From: Streptomonospora nanhaiensis
GTDB lineage: Bacteria; Actinomycetota; Actinomycetes; Streptosporangiales; Streptosporangiaceae
Assembly (NCBI RefSeq): GCF_026642255.1
Contig: NZ_CP113264.1
Span: 6,510,001-6,574,000 of the forward strand
Reading direction: 5' to 3'
Length of the DNA stretch: 64,000 nucleotides
Below the pieces are notes generated by a model that worked only from the letters and a program-made list of their open reading frames with translations, was not told where the DNA came from and ran no database searches. Position numbers and translations under genes: made by a program. Every line of letters starts with the position of its first letter. Position 1 is the stretch's first letter. Shown one piece after another: positions 36,529-45,084 of this stretch.

Positions 36529-37074
36529 TCAGTCCCTCGTCACCACGGGCAGCGACCGGCGGAGCATCCGCTCCTCGATCTCGGTGATCTCCAGCTCCCG
36601 GTGGGCGCCGAGCTTGGTGTTCTGGACCTTGTCGTGCAGCTTGAGCACGGCGTCGAGGAACATCTCCGGCCTGGGCGGGCAGCCCGGCAGGTAGATGTCG
36701 ACCGGGACGATGTGGTCCACGCCCTGCACGATCGCGTAGTTGTTGAACATGCCGCCGCTGGAGGCGCACACGCCCATCGCGATGACCCACTTGGGCTCGG
36801 GCATCTGGTCGTAGATCTGGCGCAGGACGGGGGCCATCTTCTGGCTGACCCGTCCGGCGACGACCATGAGGTCGGCCTGGCGCGGGGTGGCGCCGAACTT
36901 CTCCATGCCGAACCGGGCCAGGTCGTAGTGGGGGCCGCCGACGGCCATCATCTCGATGGCGCAGCAGGCGAGCCCGAACGTGGCGGGCCACATGGAGCTC
37001 TTGCGGGCCAGGCCCACGACCTGCTCGACGGTCGTGAGCGCGATTCCGCTGGGGAGTTTCTCTTCGAGTCCCAT
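36529..37074 (-). CDS. nuoB: NADH-quinone oxidoreductase subunit B
   Basis: A 181-residue subunit carrying the terminal 4Fe-4S cluster N2, which reduces the quinone. Ligands are the adjacent Cys37-Cys38 (LACCAIEMM), Cys103 (GVCASSG) and Cys132 (GCPPRPE). ATG at 37072-37074. The gap to nuoA is 67 bases. Confidence 0.97.
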   Translation of the reverse strand: MGLEEKLPSGIALTTVEQVVGLARKSSMWPATFGLACCAIEMMAVGGPHYDLARFGMEKFGATPRQADLMVVAGRVSQKMAPVLRQIYDQMPEPKWVIAMGVCASSGGMFNNYAIVQGVDHIVPVDIYLPGCPPRPEMFLDAVLKLHDKVQNTKLGAHRELEITEIEERMLRRSLPVVTRD

Positions 37075-37141
37075 CAGCTGCGGACCTCCTCCGGGCTGGG
37101 CTGGGCGGGCTGCCGGGTCTGGGCGGGGCGCGCGGTGGTCG

Positions 37142-37501
37142 TCAGTCCCATTCGAGGCCTCCGCGGCGCCACTCGTAGGCGTAGGCGATGGAGACGTTCA
37201 CCAGGAAGAGGACGATCGCGACCAGTCCGAACCAGCCGAGGGCGTCGAAGTGGACGGCCCAGGGGATGAGGAAGATGATCTCGATGTCGAAGATGATGAA
37301 CATCATGGCCGTCATGTAGTACTTGACGGTGAAGCGGCCGCCGCCCGCGGGCTGCGGGGTCGGCTCGATGCCGCATTCGTAGGCCTGCATCTTGGCCCGG
37401 TTGTAGCGCTTGGGGCCCATGACCGCCCCGGCCACCATCGACACCACCACGAACGCGGCGCCGATCCCGCCGAGCACGAATATCGGTGTGTAGAGCTCCA
37501 C
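37142..37501 (-). CDS. nuoA: NADH-quinone oxidoreductase subunit A
   Basis: A 119-residue three-helix subunit. KMQAYECGIEPT (with the loop Cys) and FIIFDIEIIFLIPWAV are conserved. The GTG at 37501 follows a strong GGAGG. A degenerate Rex operator lies 42 bases upstream, suggesting nuoA can start its own transcript. Confidence 0.95.
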   Translation of the reverse strand: MELYTPIFVLGGIGAAFVVVSMVAGAVMGPKRYNRAKMQAYECGIEPTPQPAGGGRFTVKYYMTAMMFIIFDIEIIFLIPWAVHFDALGWFGLVAIVLFLVNVSIAYAYEWRRGGLEWD

Positions 37502-37542
37502 GGGTCACCCTCCTTCTGGCTGGTCGGCACGCTCGCGCATGC

Positions 37543-37560
37543 TTGTGATTGCTTTCACTA
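37543..37560. promoter_or_regulatory. degenerate Rex operator upstream of nuoA
   Basis: TTGTGATTGCTTTCACTA matches the Rex consensus TTGTGAAnnnnTTCACAA at 12 of 14 defined positions. It sits 42 bases before the nuoA GTG. Rex is the NADH/NAD+-sensing repressor of respiratory genes, including nuo, in Streptomyces. The consensus comes from established knowledge; binding here is inferred. Confidence 0.6.
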
Positions 37561-37660
37561 GCTCATCTCTTCGGTCGTCCCGTGCTGTCCTGTTGTGGCG
37601 CCGGACCCGACCGCCCGGCCGTGTTGTCCCAGTGCTCCGCGCCCGGTTCCCCGGGGCGGG

Positions 37661-37689
37661 CGGGCGGCTCCGGGGATCGGGGCCGCCCG
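37661..37689 (-). terminator. hairpin between the menJ-like gene and nuoA
   Basis: CGGGCGGC and its exact complement enclose a 13-base loop just past the stop of the menJ-like gene on the minus strand. No T-run. It may separate the transcript partly from nuoA, in keeping with the second Rex-like site downstream of it. Confidence 0.4.
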
Positions 37690-37702
37690 GCCCGCGGAGC
37701 GG

Positions 37703-39007
37703 CTAGGCCGCGGGGGCGATCCTGGTCAGGCCGTTGATGACCCTGTCCATGGCGTCGCCCTGCGTGGGATCGGTGAGGTTGGCGAGCATCTTCAGCGCGA
37801 ACTTCATGAGCGTGCGCTGGCGCAGGCCGTACTTGGTCGCGTACTTCATGAACTCGGGCTGGCCGATGACCTTCACGAAGTAGCGCCCGAGCGTGTAGTA
37901 GCCGCCGTAGGTGTCGGCGAGCACGTCGGGGTAGCTCAGCAGGGTCCGCTCGCGGGTCTGCTGGGTGGGCCGCCCGTGCGCCTGCACGATGACGTCGGCG
38001 GCGATGTTCCCGGCCTCCATGGCGTAGGCGATGCCCTCGCCGTTGAAGGGGTTGACCATGCCGCCGGCGTCGCCGACGAGCATGAGCCCGCGCGAGTAGT
38101 GCGGGACGCGGTTGAAGCCCATGGGAAGGGCGGCGCCGCGGATGGCGCCCTTCTGGTTGTCCTCGGTGAAGCCCCACTCCTCGGGCATGGACTCGGTCCA
38201 GCGGCGCAGGAGCTTGCGGTAGTCCACGTCCTGGAAGGAGGCGGTGGAGTTGAGGATGCCCAGGCCGACGTTGCTGGTGCCGTCGCCGACGCCGAAGACC
38301 CAGCCGTAGCCGGGCAGGAGGACGTCCTTGTCGCCGCTCCTGTCCCACAGCTCCAGCCAGGACTCCAGGTAGTCGTCCTTGTGGCGGGGGCTCTCGAAGT
38401 AGGTGCGCACGGCCACGCCCATGGGGCGGTCGTCGCGCTTGCGGATGCCCATGGCGACGGACAGCCGGGAGGAGTTGCCGTCGGCGGCCACGACCAGCGG
38501 GGCCCGGAAGGTCACGGGCTCGCGGTCGGCGTCCTTGGCGTGGACCCCGACGATGCGGTTGCTGCGCTCGTCCATGAGGGGGCCGGTGACGTTGGTCCGC
38601 TCCAGGAGTTTGGCGCCGGCGGACACCGCGCGGTCGACCAGGATCTGGTCGAAGTCGAGCCGGGTGCGGACGAGTCCGAAACCGGGGTAGGCGGCCAGGT
38701 CGGGCCAGGGGAGTTCGAGGCGGACGCCGGCGCCGACGATGCGCAGGCCGTGGTTCTTGATCCACCCCTCGTCCTCGAAGGTGATCCCCATGGCGGTGAG
38801 CTGCTTCACCGCCCTGGGGGTCAGTCCGTCGCCGCAGACCTTCTCCCGGGGGAAGGCGGTCTTCTCCAGGAGCAGGACGTCGAGTCCCGCCTGGGCGAGG
38901 TAGTAGGCGGTGGTTGAGCCGGAGGGGCCGGCGCCGACGACGATGACGTCGGCGTCGTACTCGGTCCGCTCCCGGCCTCTGGGAGAGGAGGTGGCTGTCT
39001 CGCTCAC
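37703..39007 (-). CDS. geranylgeranyl reductase family protein, MenJ-like
   Basis: A 434-residue FAD-dependent reductase. The N-terminal dinucleotide fold is VVGAGPSGSTTAYYLAQAG; KVCGDGLTPRAVKQL and GDAGGMVNPFNGEGIAYAME are the family FAD motifs. The family saturates isoprenoid chains. In mycobacteria the relative MenJ hydrogenates a double bond of menaquinone. The placement between menG and nuoA strongly favours that role over chlorophyll or archaeal lipid reduction (inference). ATG at 39007; about 137 bases upstream is an exact Rex operator. Confidence 0.88.
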   Translation of the reverse strand: MSETATSSPRGRERTEYDADVIVVGAGPSGSTTAYYLAQAGLDVLLLEKTAFPREKVCGDGLTPRAVKQLTAMGITFEDEGWIKNHGLRIVGAGVRLELPWPDLAAYPGFGLVRTRLDFDQILVDRAVSAGAKLLERTNVTGPLMDERSNRIVGVHAKDADREPVTFRAPLVVAADGNSSRLSVAMGIRKRDDRPMGVAVRTYFESPRHKDDYLESWLELWDRSGDKDVLLPGYGWVFGVGDGTSNVGLGILNSTASFQDVDYRKLLRRWTESMPEEWGFTEDNQKGAIRGAALPMGFNRVPHYSRGLMLVGDAGGMVNPFNGEGIAYAMEAGNIAADVIVQAHGRPTQQTRERTLLSYPDVLADTYGGYYTLGRYFVKVIGQPEFMKYATKYGLRQRTLMKFALKMLANLTDPTQGDAMDRVINGLTRIAPAA

Positions 39008-39141
39008 GGGTGGGTCCTCGACTGCTCGCGCGGTGCACCGTGGCGGGCCAGTGCGGGGACGACCCGCTCACGGGGGATGGTATGGGTGTTGTGGGACTTC
39101 CAACATGTCCGGTATGTGGCCATGTGTCCTGCGCCTCGTGG

Positions 39142-39163
39142 CCTTGTGAAGCACTTCACAAGG
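39142..39163. promoter_or_regulatory. exact Rex operator
   Basis: CCTTGTGAAG and CTTCACAAGG flank a two-base centre: a perfect dyad that contains TTGTGAAGCACTTCACAA (39144-39161), identical to the Rex consensus at every defined base. It lies 137 bases upstream of the menJ-like gene and thus of the whole menJ-nuo block. Repression would be relieved at high NADH/NAD+, that is when oxygen is scarce. Confidence 0.85.
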
Positions 39164-39340
39164 CTCTTTTCCGCAGTCTAGACCCTTACGCACCGCGAGG
39201 CGACCCCCGGGGGGCGCGCTAGACGTGTTATCCCCAAACGGGATATTGCTCCCAGATAGCCCCACTGGACACCTAAAGGCATCACCTTCTGACAAAGGTG
39301 CAGCTCATGATTGTTTCCGACACCCCAGGGGACCCAGTGG
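39164..39340. other. promoter spacer between menG and the menJ-like gene
   Basis: Together with 39008-39141 and the Rex site this forms a 429-base non-coding gap (39008-39436). It is more AT-rich than its surroundings. I see no reading frame with actinobacterial codon bias and no second Rex-like dyad in it. Promoters for the menJ-nuo transcript are expected here, but no clear -35/-10 pair could be fixed. Confidence 0.4.
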
Positions 39341-39345
39341 CAACA

Positions 39346-39384
39346 CAAAAAACCCGGAGAACGCCCTGTTCTCCGGGTTTTGCG
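39346..39384 (-). terminator. intrinsic terminator after menG
   Basis: On the minus strand CCCGGAGAAC, a short loop and GTTCTCCGGG are followed by a run of six T. It starts 53 bases beyond the menG stop. It is the only terminator in the window with a classical U-tract; the plus-strand reading also gives four T, so it may work both ways. Confidence 0.9.
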
Positions 39385-39436
39385 TGCTTATTAGCTATAA
39401 AAGAAGTATCGAGCTTCCTGGGCGCTATGTCGGTTT

Positions 39437-40147
39437 CTACTTGTCCCGGAAACCGCGGTGCAGGGCGACGATGCCCGTCGACAGGTTGCGCCAGGCGACC
39501 CTGGACCAGCCCGCGTCCTGGAGGTCGCGGGCGAGGTCGGCCTGCTTGGGCCAGGCCATGATCGACTCCGACAGGTAGTCGTAGGACTCGCCCCGGCCGG
39601 ACACCGCGCCCGCGATCTTGGGCAGGGCGGCCATGAGGTAGGTGGAGTAGAGCTTGTCCACGAACTCCACCGGGATGTGGCTGAACTCGCAGATGACCAG
39701 CCGGCCGCCGACCTTGGTCACCCGCAGCAGCTCCCGCAGTGCCTGGTCCACGTCGCTGACGTTGCGCAGGCCGAAGGAGATCGTGACCGCGTCGAAGGTC
39801 TCGTCGGCGAAGGGGAGGCTGAGGGCGTCGCCCGCCACGAAGGTCACGCCGCCGGTGGAGGCGCCGCCCCGGCGCTTGGCGCCCGTGGTGAGCATGCCCA
39901 GGGAGAAGTCGCACGCGATGACGCGCGCGCCCTTCTTCACGAAGGACTCCGAGGAGGTGCCGGTGCCCGCGGCGAGGTCGAGGACCAGCTCTCCGCTGTA
40001 GGCCTCGACGGCGTTGACGACGGCCTTCCGCCAGATCCTGTCCTGTCCCAGCGAGATGACGTCGTTGACGAGGTCGTAGTTTTCGGCGATGCCATCGAAC
40101 ATCGCCGCGACGTCCTGGGGCTTCTTGTCGAGCTTCGCGCGGGTCAT
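39437..40147 (-). CDS. menG: demethylmenaquinone methyltransferase MenG/UbiE
   Basis: A 236-residue class I SAM methyltransferase of the UbiE/MenG family, which performs the last step of menaquinone synthesis. LDLAAGTGTSS (residues 57-67) binds SAM; FDAVTISFGLRNVSDVDQAL and RVTKVGGRLVICEFS are the UbiE signatures. There are no other ubiquinone genes, so menaquinone is the product. Own terminator downstream; starts 127 bases before the neighbouring hypothetical gene ends. Confidence 0.95.
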   Translation of the reverse strand: MTRAKLDKKPQDVAAMFDGIAENYDLVNDVISLGQDRIWRKAVVNAVEAYSGELVLDLAAGTGTSSESFVKKGARVIACDFSLGMLTTGAKRRGGASTGGVTFVAGDALSLPFADETFDAVTISFGLRNVSDVDQALRELLRVTKVGGRLVICEFSHIPVEFVDKLYSTYLMAALPKIAGAVSGRGESYDYLSESIMAWPKQADLARDLQDAGWSRVAWRNLSTGIVALHRGFRDK

Positions 40148-40274
40148 GGCACAAGACTAAGGGTGCGCTCCGTGCGGCCGTACCGCTCCCCCGCCCCGCC
40201 CGCGCCGTGCCTCCCGCCGCCGCGCCCCGGCCCCTTCCGCCGGCCCCCGGCCCGGCGCCCGCGGCCCGGCTCCG

Positions 40275-40658
40275 TCAGCCGTCCGGCCGGATCCGCCCGA
40301 ACCTCTCGGCCATGACCGGGCCGAGGTGCCCGACCAGGGCGTATCCGGGCTGCCCCGGCCACGGAAGGGAGTAGAGGAACGACGTGCCGATCACCACGTC
40401 CACCTCGGGGACCCCGCGCGCGCTCTGCTCCTCCAGGAAGCCGAGGACCCCCTCCCAGTCCAGGCCGTGGCTCCCGTCGGAGAGGAACGACGCGACCACC
40501 GCCCGGGTGACGTCCCAGAAGAAGACGTGGGGGAGCGGGCCGCCGTCGAGATCGACGTGGCACTCGTAGTCCTCCTCCAGCCAGGGGACCGCGGCCACGA
40601 GGTCGGTGACGAGCTTCTGCGACTCCTCGTCCACGAACAGTTTCCCGGTGTCGTCCAT
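40275..40658 (-). CDS. hypothetical protein, possibly DUF7674-like
   Basis: A 127-residue soluble acidic protein without signal peptide. The ATG at 40658 is preferred over an upstream start, as MDDTGKLFVDEES begins a plausible domain. A central PHVFFWDVTRAVV followed by a helix WEGVLGFLEEQS, then VIGTSFLYSLPWPG and HLGPVMAERFGRI, recalls the DUF7674 layout of small actinobacterial proteins, which is only a visual match. It points away from the toxin locus that follows and could be an unrelated gene or an immunity-type protein. Confidence 0.6.
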   Translation of the reverse strand: MDDTGKLFVDEESQKLVTDLVAAVPWLEEDYECHVDLDGGPLPHVFFWDVTRAVVASFLSDGSHGLDWEGVLGFLEEQSARGVPEVDVVIGTSFLYSLPWPGQPGYALVGHLGPVMAERFGRIRPDG

Positions 40659-41032
40659 AGGTGAACCGTGCTCCGTCCGCGAGGGTCTCGGACGGAACAC
40701 CCTGCCGTGGCCCGGCGGTGCGCGCCACCGATTATCCGGCGCGGGCGGGCCGTCGCGTCACGGCCGCGCGGCGGGGTCCCGGGGCCGGACCCCGGTATCG
40801 GCTCGGTGGAATTCGGCCGTACTTCCAAGCGCATTCCGGAAGGCCATTTCTGCCCCCGTCCGAGAGGCGGCGGGGAGAAGGACGTACCCGCGGGTAGGAA
40901 TCCCCCGACCTCGCATCCTTTCCGGCGCCACCGGGGAGGACAAGGACGCGCGACGGGGATGATTCCCGAACCGCACGCGGCTAACGTGCGTCCTATCCCC
41001 CGGAGGAGGACTCCGGAGAAGGAGGGGTGGAA
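40659..41032. other. 374-base spacer ahead of toxin operon
   Basis: No convincing gene lies here. The last 30 bases hold two purine-rich blocks (CGGAGGAGGA near 41000 and GGAGAAGGAGGGG at 41014-41027), the second serving as ribosome-binding site for the next gene. The promoter of the toxin operon is expected in this stretch but was not identified. Confidence 0.35.
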
Positions 41033-41332
41033 GTGAAGTTCGACGTGGTCGACCCGAGCGACGAACAGGCCATCCTCGACGAGGAGGCGGCCCCCGGCGA
41101 GCAGGGGGCCGAGGACGAGCCCCTGCCCCCGGGCGTCCATCCCCGGCTGGACCGGGCCGCCCGTCAGATGCACACCCGGATCAGCGCCGACCTCGGTACC
41201 CTCGGCGAGAGCCTGAACCGCCTGCACGCGCACATCGAGACCGCGCGGAGCCGCGAGACCGAGGACGCCCCGCAGGCCCCGCCGCCCACGAACTTCCGGG
41301 CGGGCGCCTTCTCGCGCCCCCCGTCCCCCTGA
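41033..41332 (+). CDS. small acidic protein, first gene of toxin operon
   Basis: A 99-residue soluble protein. The GTG at 41033 has GGAGGGG ideally placed; a GTG at 41027 is possible but would put the site inside the gene. The N-terminal 40 residues are acidic (VVDPSDEQAILDEEAAPGEQ). The centre is one predicted helix (LDRAARQMHTRISADLGTLGESLNRLHAHIETA), and the tail is Pro-rich. No family recognised. Together with the next gene it resembles the pairs of small proteins placed ahead of WXG100/ESX-exported toxins, so a chaperone or secretion role is inferred. Confidence 0.6.
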   Translation: MKFDVVDPSDEQAILDEEAAPGEQGAEDEPLPPGVHPRLDRAARQMHTRISADLGTLGESLNRLHAHIETARSRETEDAPQAPPPTNFRAGAFSRPPSP

Positions 41333-41357
41333 TCCCCGTCCTGGTGAGGAGAACCCC

Positions 41358-41729
41358 GTGTCAGCCTGGAACATCCTGCCGTCCGAGGTCGGCGGCGTCC
41401 TGACCACCGTCGCCGGACACATCGGCGAGGAGGGCGGCAGCGAGGGCCTGGTCGGCTCCATGACCTCGACCGAGACCCTGCTCACGAGCATCAGCGGCGA
41501 GGCGAACAGCGCCCCCGTCAGCATGGCCCTGGGCGAGTTCGCCGAGCACAACTTCGGCCTCATGGGCGACATGGCCGGGGTGACGGTCAGCGCCGTCACC
41601 GGGGCCAGCGAGGCCACCACGCACTACGTCAACGGCAACCTGGAGATGGCGGCCGAGGCCCAGCAGAACGCCGGCGTGCTCCCGGAGCCGGAGCCCGAGC
41701 GTCCGGTGTACGGCCCCCACGTCCCCTAG
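41358..41729 (+). CDS. DUF6507-like ESX/WXG100-type small protein
   Basis: A 123-residue protein starting at GTG 41358, 25 bases after the preceding gene with a GAGGAGAA site. The start SAWNILPSEVGGVLTTVAGHI, the middle PVSMALGEFAEHNFGLMGDMAGVTVSAVTGA and the helix THYVNGNLEMAAEAQQNAG follow the DUF6507 layout (recognised by pattern). It is helical, of WXG100 size, and carries a Trp near the N-terminus. Such proteins accompany type VII-exported toxins, and the toxin gene follows 109 bases later. Confidence 0.7.
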   Translation: MSAWNILPSEVGGVLTTVAGHIGEEGGSEGLVGSMTSTETLLTSISGEANSAPVSMALGEFAEHNFGLMGDMAGVTVSAVTGASEATTHYVNGNLEMAAEAQQNAGVLPEPEPERPVYGPHVP

Positions 41730-41838
41730 GCGCCGCCGTACCCCCGGCCCCTGATCCCGGCCCTGTTCCATCTCCCCGGTTCCCTGCCCCGGAGACCCCT
41801 ACCCCGACTCGCTCCGGATCCCAGATGGAGACGTCCAC

Positions 41839-44800
41839 GTGACCGAGATGTGCACGCCCACCGGCGGCCTGATCAACCCCTCGATGTTCCCCGTTCCCAC
41901 CGCCGACCCCGCCGAGCTGGAGACCCTGGCGGGGCAGCTCCGCACGGCCGGGACGACGGTGTCCGGGATCGGGGCCGACATCAAGAGCGCGTGGTCGGGC
42001 CTCTCCGGCTGCTACACCGCGCCCGAGTCCGGGACCCTGCTCGCGGCGGTCGACTCCGTCGCGACCGACGGGGACTCGGTGGAGACCTCGACGGGCAAGG
42101 CTGCCACGGCCCTGGAGACCTTCGCCGAGGCCGTGCGCGACATCAAGGGCAGGTGGGCGACCCTCACGACCGACTCGAACGCCTTCCTCAACTCCATCGA
42201 CACCAGCAACGACGACTGGAAGCAGGCCGACGGCTTCTGGAACCGGCTCGTCGGCAACGAGAGCGACAAGGTCGGGGAGCACCAGGCCCTCCTCGACCGC
42301 GCCGACGCCCTGCGCCAGGAGTACGAGCAGGCGGAGCGGGACTGCGCGAACGCCATCAACGCCGACATCCCCGGCCGCACGAGCTTCGTCTCCGCGAACG
42401 CGGACGGCAGCCCGCCCGGGGCGAACGAGTACCAGCACGGGTTCGACGGGTACCTGGGCGACGTCGACATGGCGTGGGGCGGCTCCCAGGAGACCGACCA
42501 CGGCTGGTGGGTGGACGCGGGGTCCGCGGTCAAGGACTTCGGGGTGGGCATCGCCGAGGACGTCGGCGGGTTCGTCGGCATCCACAACTCCGACGGCTGG
42601 TTCCAGGGCAGCTGGGGCGACAACCTGTGGGAGTACCACGAGGGCAACCTCCAGTCGGCGGCGTCGCTGGTGGGCATGTACGACGCCGAGAACGACAGCT
42701 GGGGCTTCCAGGGCTGGGAGCGCACCGGCGAGATCGCGGGCGGGGCGTGGAAGGACGCCGCGCACGCGGTGGTGCCGTGGGAGGAGTGGGGCGAGCGGCC
42801 CGGCTACGTGATCGGCACGGCCCTGCTCAACATCGGCGCGACGGTGGCCGGCGTGGCCCTGTCCGCCACCGGCGTGGGCGCGGTCGTGGGCGCGCCGCTC
42901 CTGGCGTGGCGCGGTTCGGCGATGCTCAACCGGATGGGCGGCGACGGCCCGAGCGTGAACACGCCGGACATACCGGAGTTCGACGTGAACAACCTCAACC
43001 TCGGCATCCCCGGCCGGTTCGGCGGCAGTGGCTCGCCCACGTTCGACTTCGACATGAGCGACCTCGACACCGGCTCCTTCAGCCCGTCGCAGCTCGGCGA
43101 GATGCGGGCGGCGCTGGACCGGATCAACGGCGGCAGCACCGGCGGGACCGACCCCGTCCCGGACGGGACGCCGGACAACCGCCGGGTCACCCCGGTCAAC
43201 AACAACGGCGACGACGGCGCGGACAACCCGTCCCGGAACCGCGACGCCACCGCGGACCAGCTCCAGGCCACGGACGACTTCCTGGACATCGTCAACAACC
43301 CGGAGAACGCCGACTTCGGACGCGAGGTCACCCAGCGCAACCAGGCCGAGATCGACGAGGTCGACCGCAACGCCAAGACCGGCCCGAACCGCGAGGGCTC
43401 GTGGGAGGGCAACGACATCGAGCCCGACCGGCCCGACCTGGAGAACGACCCGGCCCGGGTCCCGGTCACGCCGCGCGGCGACACGATGGAGGCCGACCGG
43501 CCCCGCGACACCTCGGCGGAGGACGTGTACCGGCTCACCGGCACGGGGCCGCAGGACTTCGACACGCGGGCGGACACGGGTGACACGGGCAACGGCCCCG
43601 AGATGCGGGACCGCACGCCCACGGTCACCAACAGTGTCGACAACGGCAATGGCAACGGCACGCCGGGGAACGGGGACACCGGCAGCACCGGCAACACCGG
43701 GCCCGTCTCCAACGACTCGTCCGGCGGCGAGGGCGGCTCGGGCGGTGACCGTCCCGGGATCCCGGGCTCCCCCGACTTCCACGGGGGTTCCGAGGGGAAC
43801 TCGGGCGGCGGCTCGGACTCGGACGGCCCGGACGGCTCCCGGGGCGACGGGAGCGGCGACGGCGAGCGCCCGTCGAGCCCGACCACTCTGGAGGAGTTCC
43901 AGGAGCACACCTGGGGGGACAAGGACGACCCCGCCAATCAGCAGGCCTTCCGCGACGACCTGCGCAGGCTCCTCAACGAGGACCAGGACGGCCGCGCGTA
44001 CAACGACTTCTACAAGGAGTACTACAAGGAGGGCAACGGCCACCGGAAGCACGCCGACACCACGATCGGCCCGGACGAGTGGCAGCTCCCGCAGATCAGC
44101 CGTGCGGACAGCAACAGCGACTGGGTCCCGTTGGAGGCCGCCGAGCAGCCCCGGTTCCTCGGGGAGAAGACGGAGCTCCGCCTCGACGGTGACGAGTTCA
44201 GGCGGACCGACCTGGCGCCCGAGGAGCTCGCACGGCGCAACCAGCTCAGGAACGACCTGGGCGGCCTCGACCACCTCGCCCACGACAGGCGTGTCTCCAT
44301 CAACGCCTCCATGCGGGCCCGGGACCACCTCGCGGCGATGGAGGAACTGCACGGCGAGTACAAGGACAAGGGGCCGAACCACCCCCTCGTCGAAGAGGCG
44401 AAGCAGAAGTACCGGGAGGCGCACAAGTACGCCACGGACGTCGCTGAGGACTTCGGCGAGGAGACCGCCAGGATCGGTGCCCGGCACGAGTTCGACGGCA
44501 GCACGATCCACGACGGAAACGGCGATCCGGTGATGCGCCACGTCGTCGACGAGGACGGCGACACCGTCTACGGAGACGACGGCAAGCCCGAGCTGACGGA
44601 GCTGCGGCCGAACCTGGACGGCGCGGAGGAGATCAGCCCTTCGCCGTTCGCGCCGAAGAACGGCAACGACCAGTTCGACCAGGTCTACCGCACCGTGGAC
44701 GGCGACATCGTCATCGTCGAGGCCAAGAGCAGCACCAAGACCGATCTCGGGGAACGCAACGTCACTCCTGCGGGCGAGGACCCCAGGCGGGTGAGCCAGG

Positions 44801-45084
44801 GTACGCGCGCGTATGTGGAGGACATTCTCAGGGTGATGCGCGAACGCGGCGGCCAGGCGGGCAACGCCGCGGAACGCCGCCTCGCCGAGGAGATCCTGGA
44901 CAAGCTGGACCAGGGCCGGGTGACCTACGCGGTGTTCAAGGGCGACCCGGTCGACGTCTACCGCCAGGACTCCAACGGGCAGTACGTCACGGACGCGGAC
45001 GGCCGGAGGGAATGGACCGGTGATTCCCGCGCCAACGGCTACGATCACCAGATCTTCGACCTCTCCAACAAGGAGGCTTCATGA
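41839..45084 (+). CDS. type VII polymorphic toxin with PD-(D/E)XK-like nuclease tip
   Basis: A 1081-residue modular toxin from GTG 41839. Residues 20-130 form a helical WXG100-like head with SAWSGLSGC at 50-58. Residues about 130-390 contain a second helical part and a hydrophobic Gly/Ala stretch (322-356) that may aid export. Residues about 390-690 are a low-complexity Gly/Asn/Asp/Thr/Ser-rich linker. The C-terminal 150 residues have FDQVYRT, GDIVIVEAKSS (Asp947, Asp956, Glu961, Lys963) and a QGTRAYVEDILRVM helix, the arrangement of a restriction-endonuclease-fold nuclease. The stop overlaps the Imm49 immunity gene (ATGA). The head marks it as ESX-exported, but no ESX machine genes are in the window. 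Substrate is inferred to be nucleic acid. Confidence 0.8.
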   Translation: MTEMCTPTGGLINPSMFPVPTADPAELETLAGQLRTAGTTVSGIGADIKSAWSGLSGCYTAPESGTLLAAVDSVATDGDSVETSTGKAATALETFAEAVRDIKGRWATLTTDSNAFLNSIDTSNDDWKQADGFWNRLVGNESDKVGEHQALLDRADALRQEYEQAERDCANAINADIPGRTSFVSANADGSPPGANEYQHGFDGYLGDVDMAWGGSQETDHGWWVDAGSAVKDFGVGIAEDVGGFVGIHNSDGWFQGSWGDNLWEYHEGNLQSAASLVGMYDAENDSWGFQGWERTGEIAGGAWKDAAHAVVPWEEWGERPGYVIGTALLNIGATVAGVALSATGVGAVVGAPLLAWRGSAMLNRMGGDGPSVNTPDIPEFDVNNLNLGIPGRFGGSGSPTFDFDMSDLDTGSFSPSQLGEMRAALDRINGGSTGGTDPVPDGTPDNRRVTPVNNNGDDGADNPSRNRDATADQLQATDDFLDIVNNPENADFGREVTQRNQAEIDEVDRNAKTGPNREGSWEGNDIEPDRPDLENDPARVPVTPRGDTMEADRPRDTSAEDVYRLTGTGPQDFDTRADTGDTGNGPEMRDRTPTVTNSVDNGNGNGTPGNGDTGSTGNTGPVSNDSSGGEGGSGGDRPGIPGSPDFHGGSEGNSGGGSDSDGPDGSRGDGSGDGERPSSPTTLEEFQEHTWGDKDDPANQQAFRDDLRRLLNEDQDGRAYNDFYKEYYKEGNGHRKHADTTIGPDEWQLPQISRADSNSDWVPLEAAEQPRFLGEKTELRLDGDEFRRTDLAPEELARRNQLRNDLGGLDHLAHDRRVSINASMRARDHLAAMEELHGEYKDKGPNHPLVEEAKQKYREAHKYATDVAEDFGEETARIGARHEFDGSTIHDGNGDPVMRHVVDEDGDTVYGDDGKPELTELRPNLDGAEEISPSPFAPKNGNDQFDQVYRTVDGDIVIVEAKSSTKTDLGERNVTPAGEDPRRVSQGTRAYVEDILRVMRERGGQAGNAAERRLAEEILDKLDQGRVTYAVFKGDPVDVYRQDSNGQYVTDADGRREWTGDSRANGYDHQIFDLSNKEAS

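Noticed and set aside
41629..45048. Minus-strand open frame of 1139 codons opposite the toxin gene
   Set aside because: It is the antisense shadow of the toxin: Val/Arg/Leu-rich without domains, and the plus strand shows family motifs, a ribosome-binding site and coupling to Imm49.
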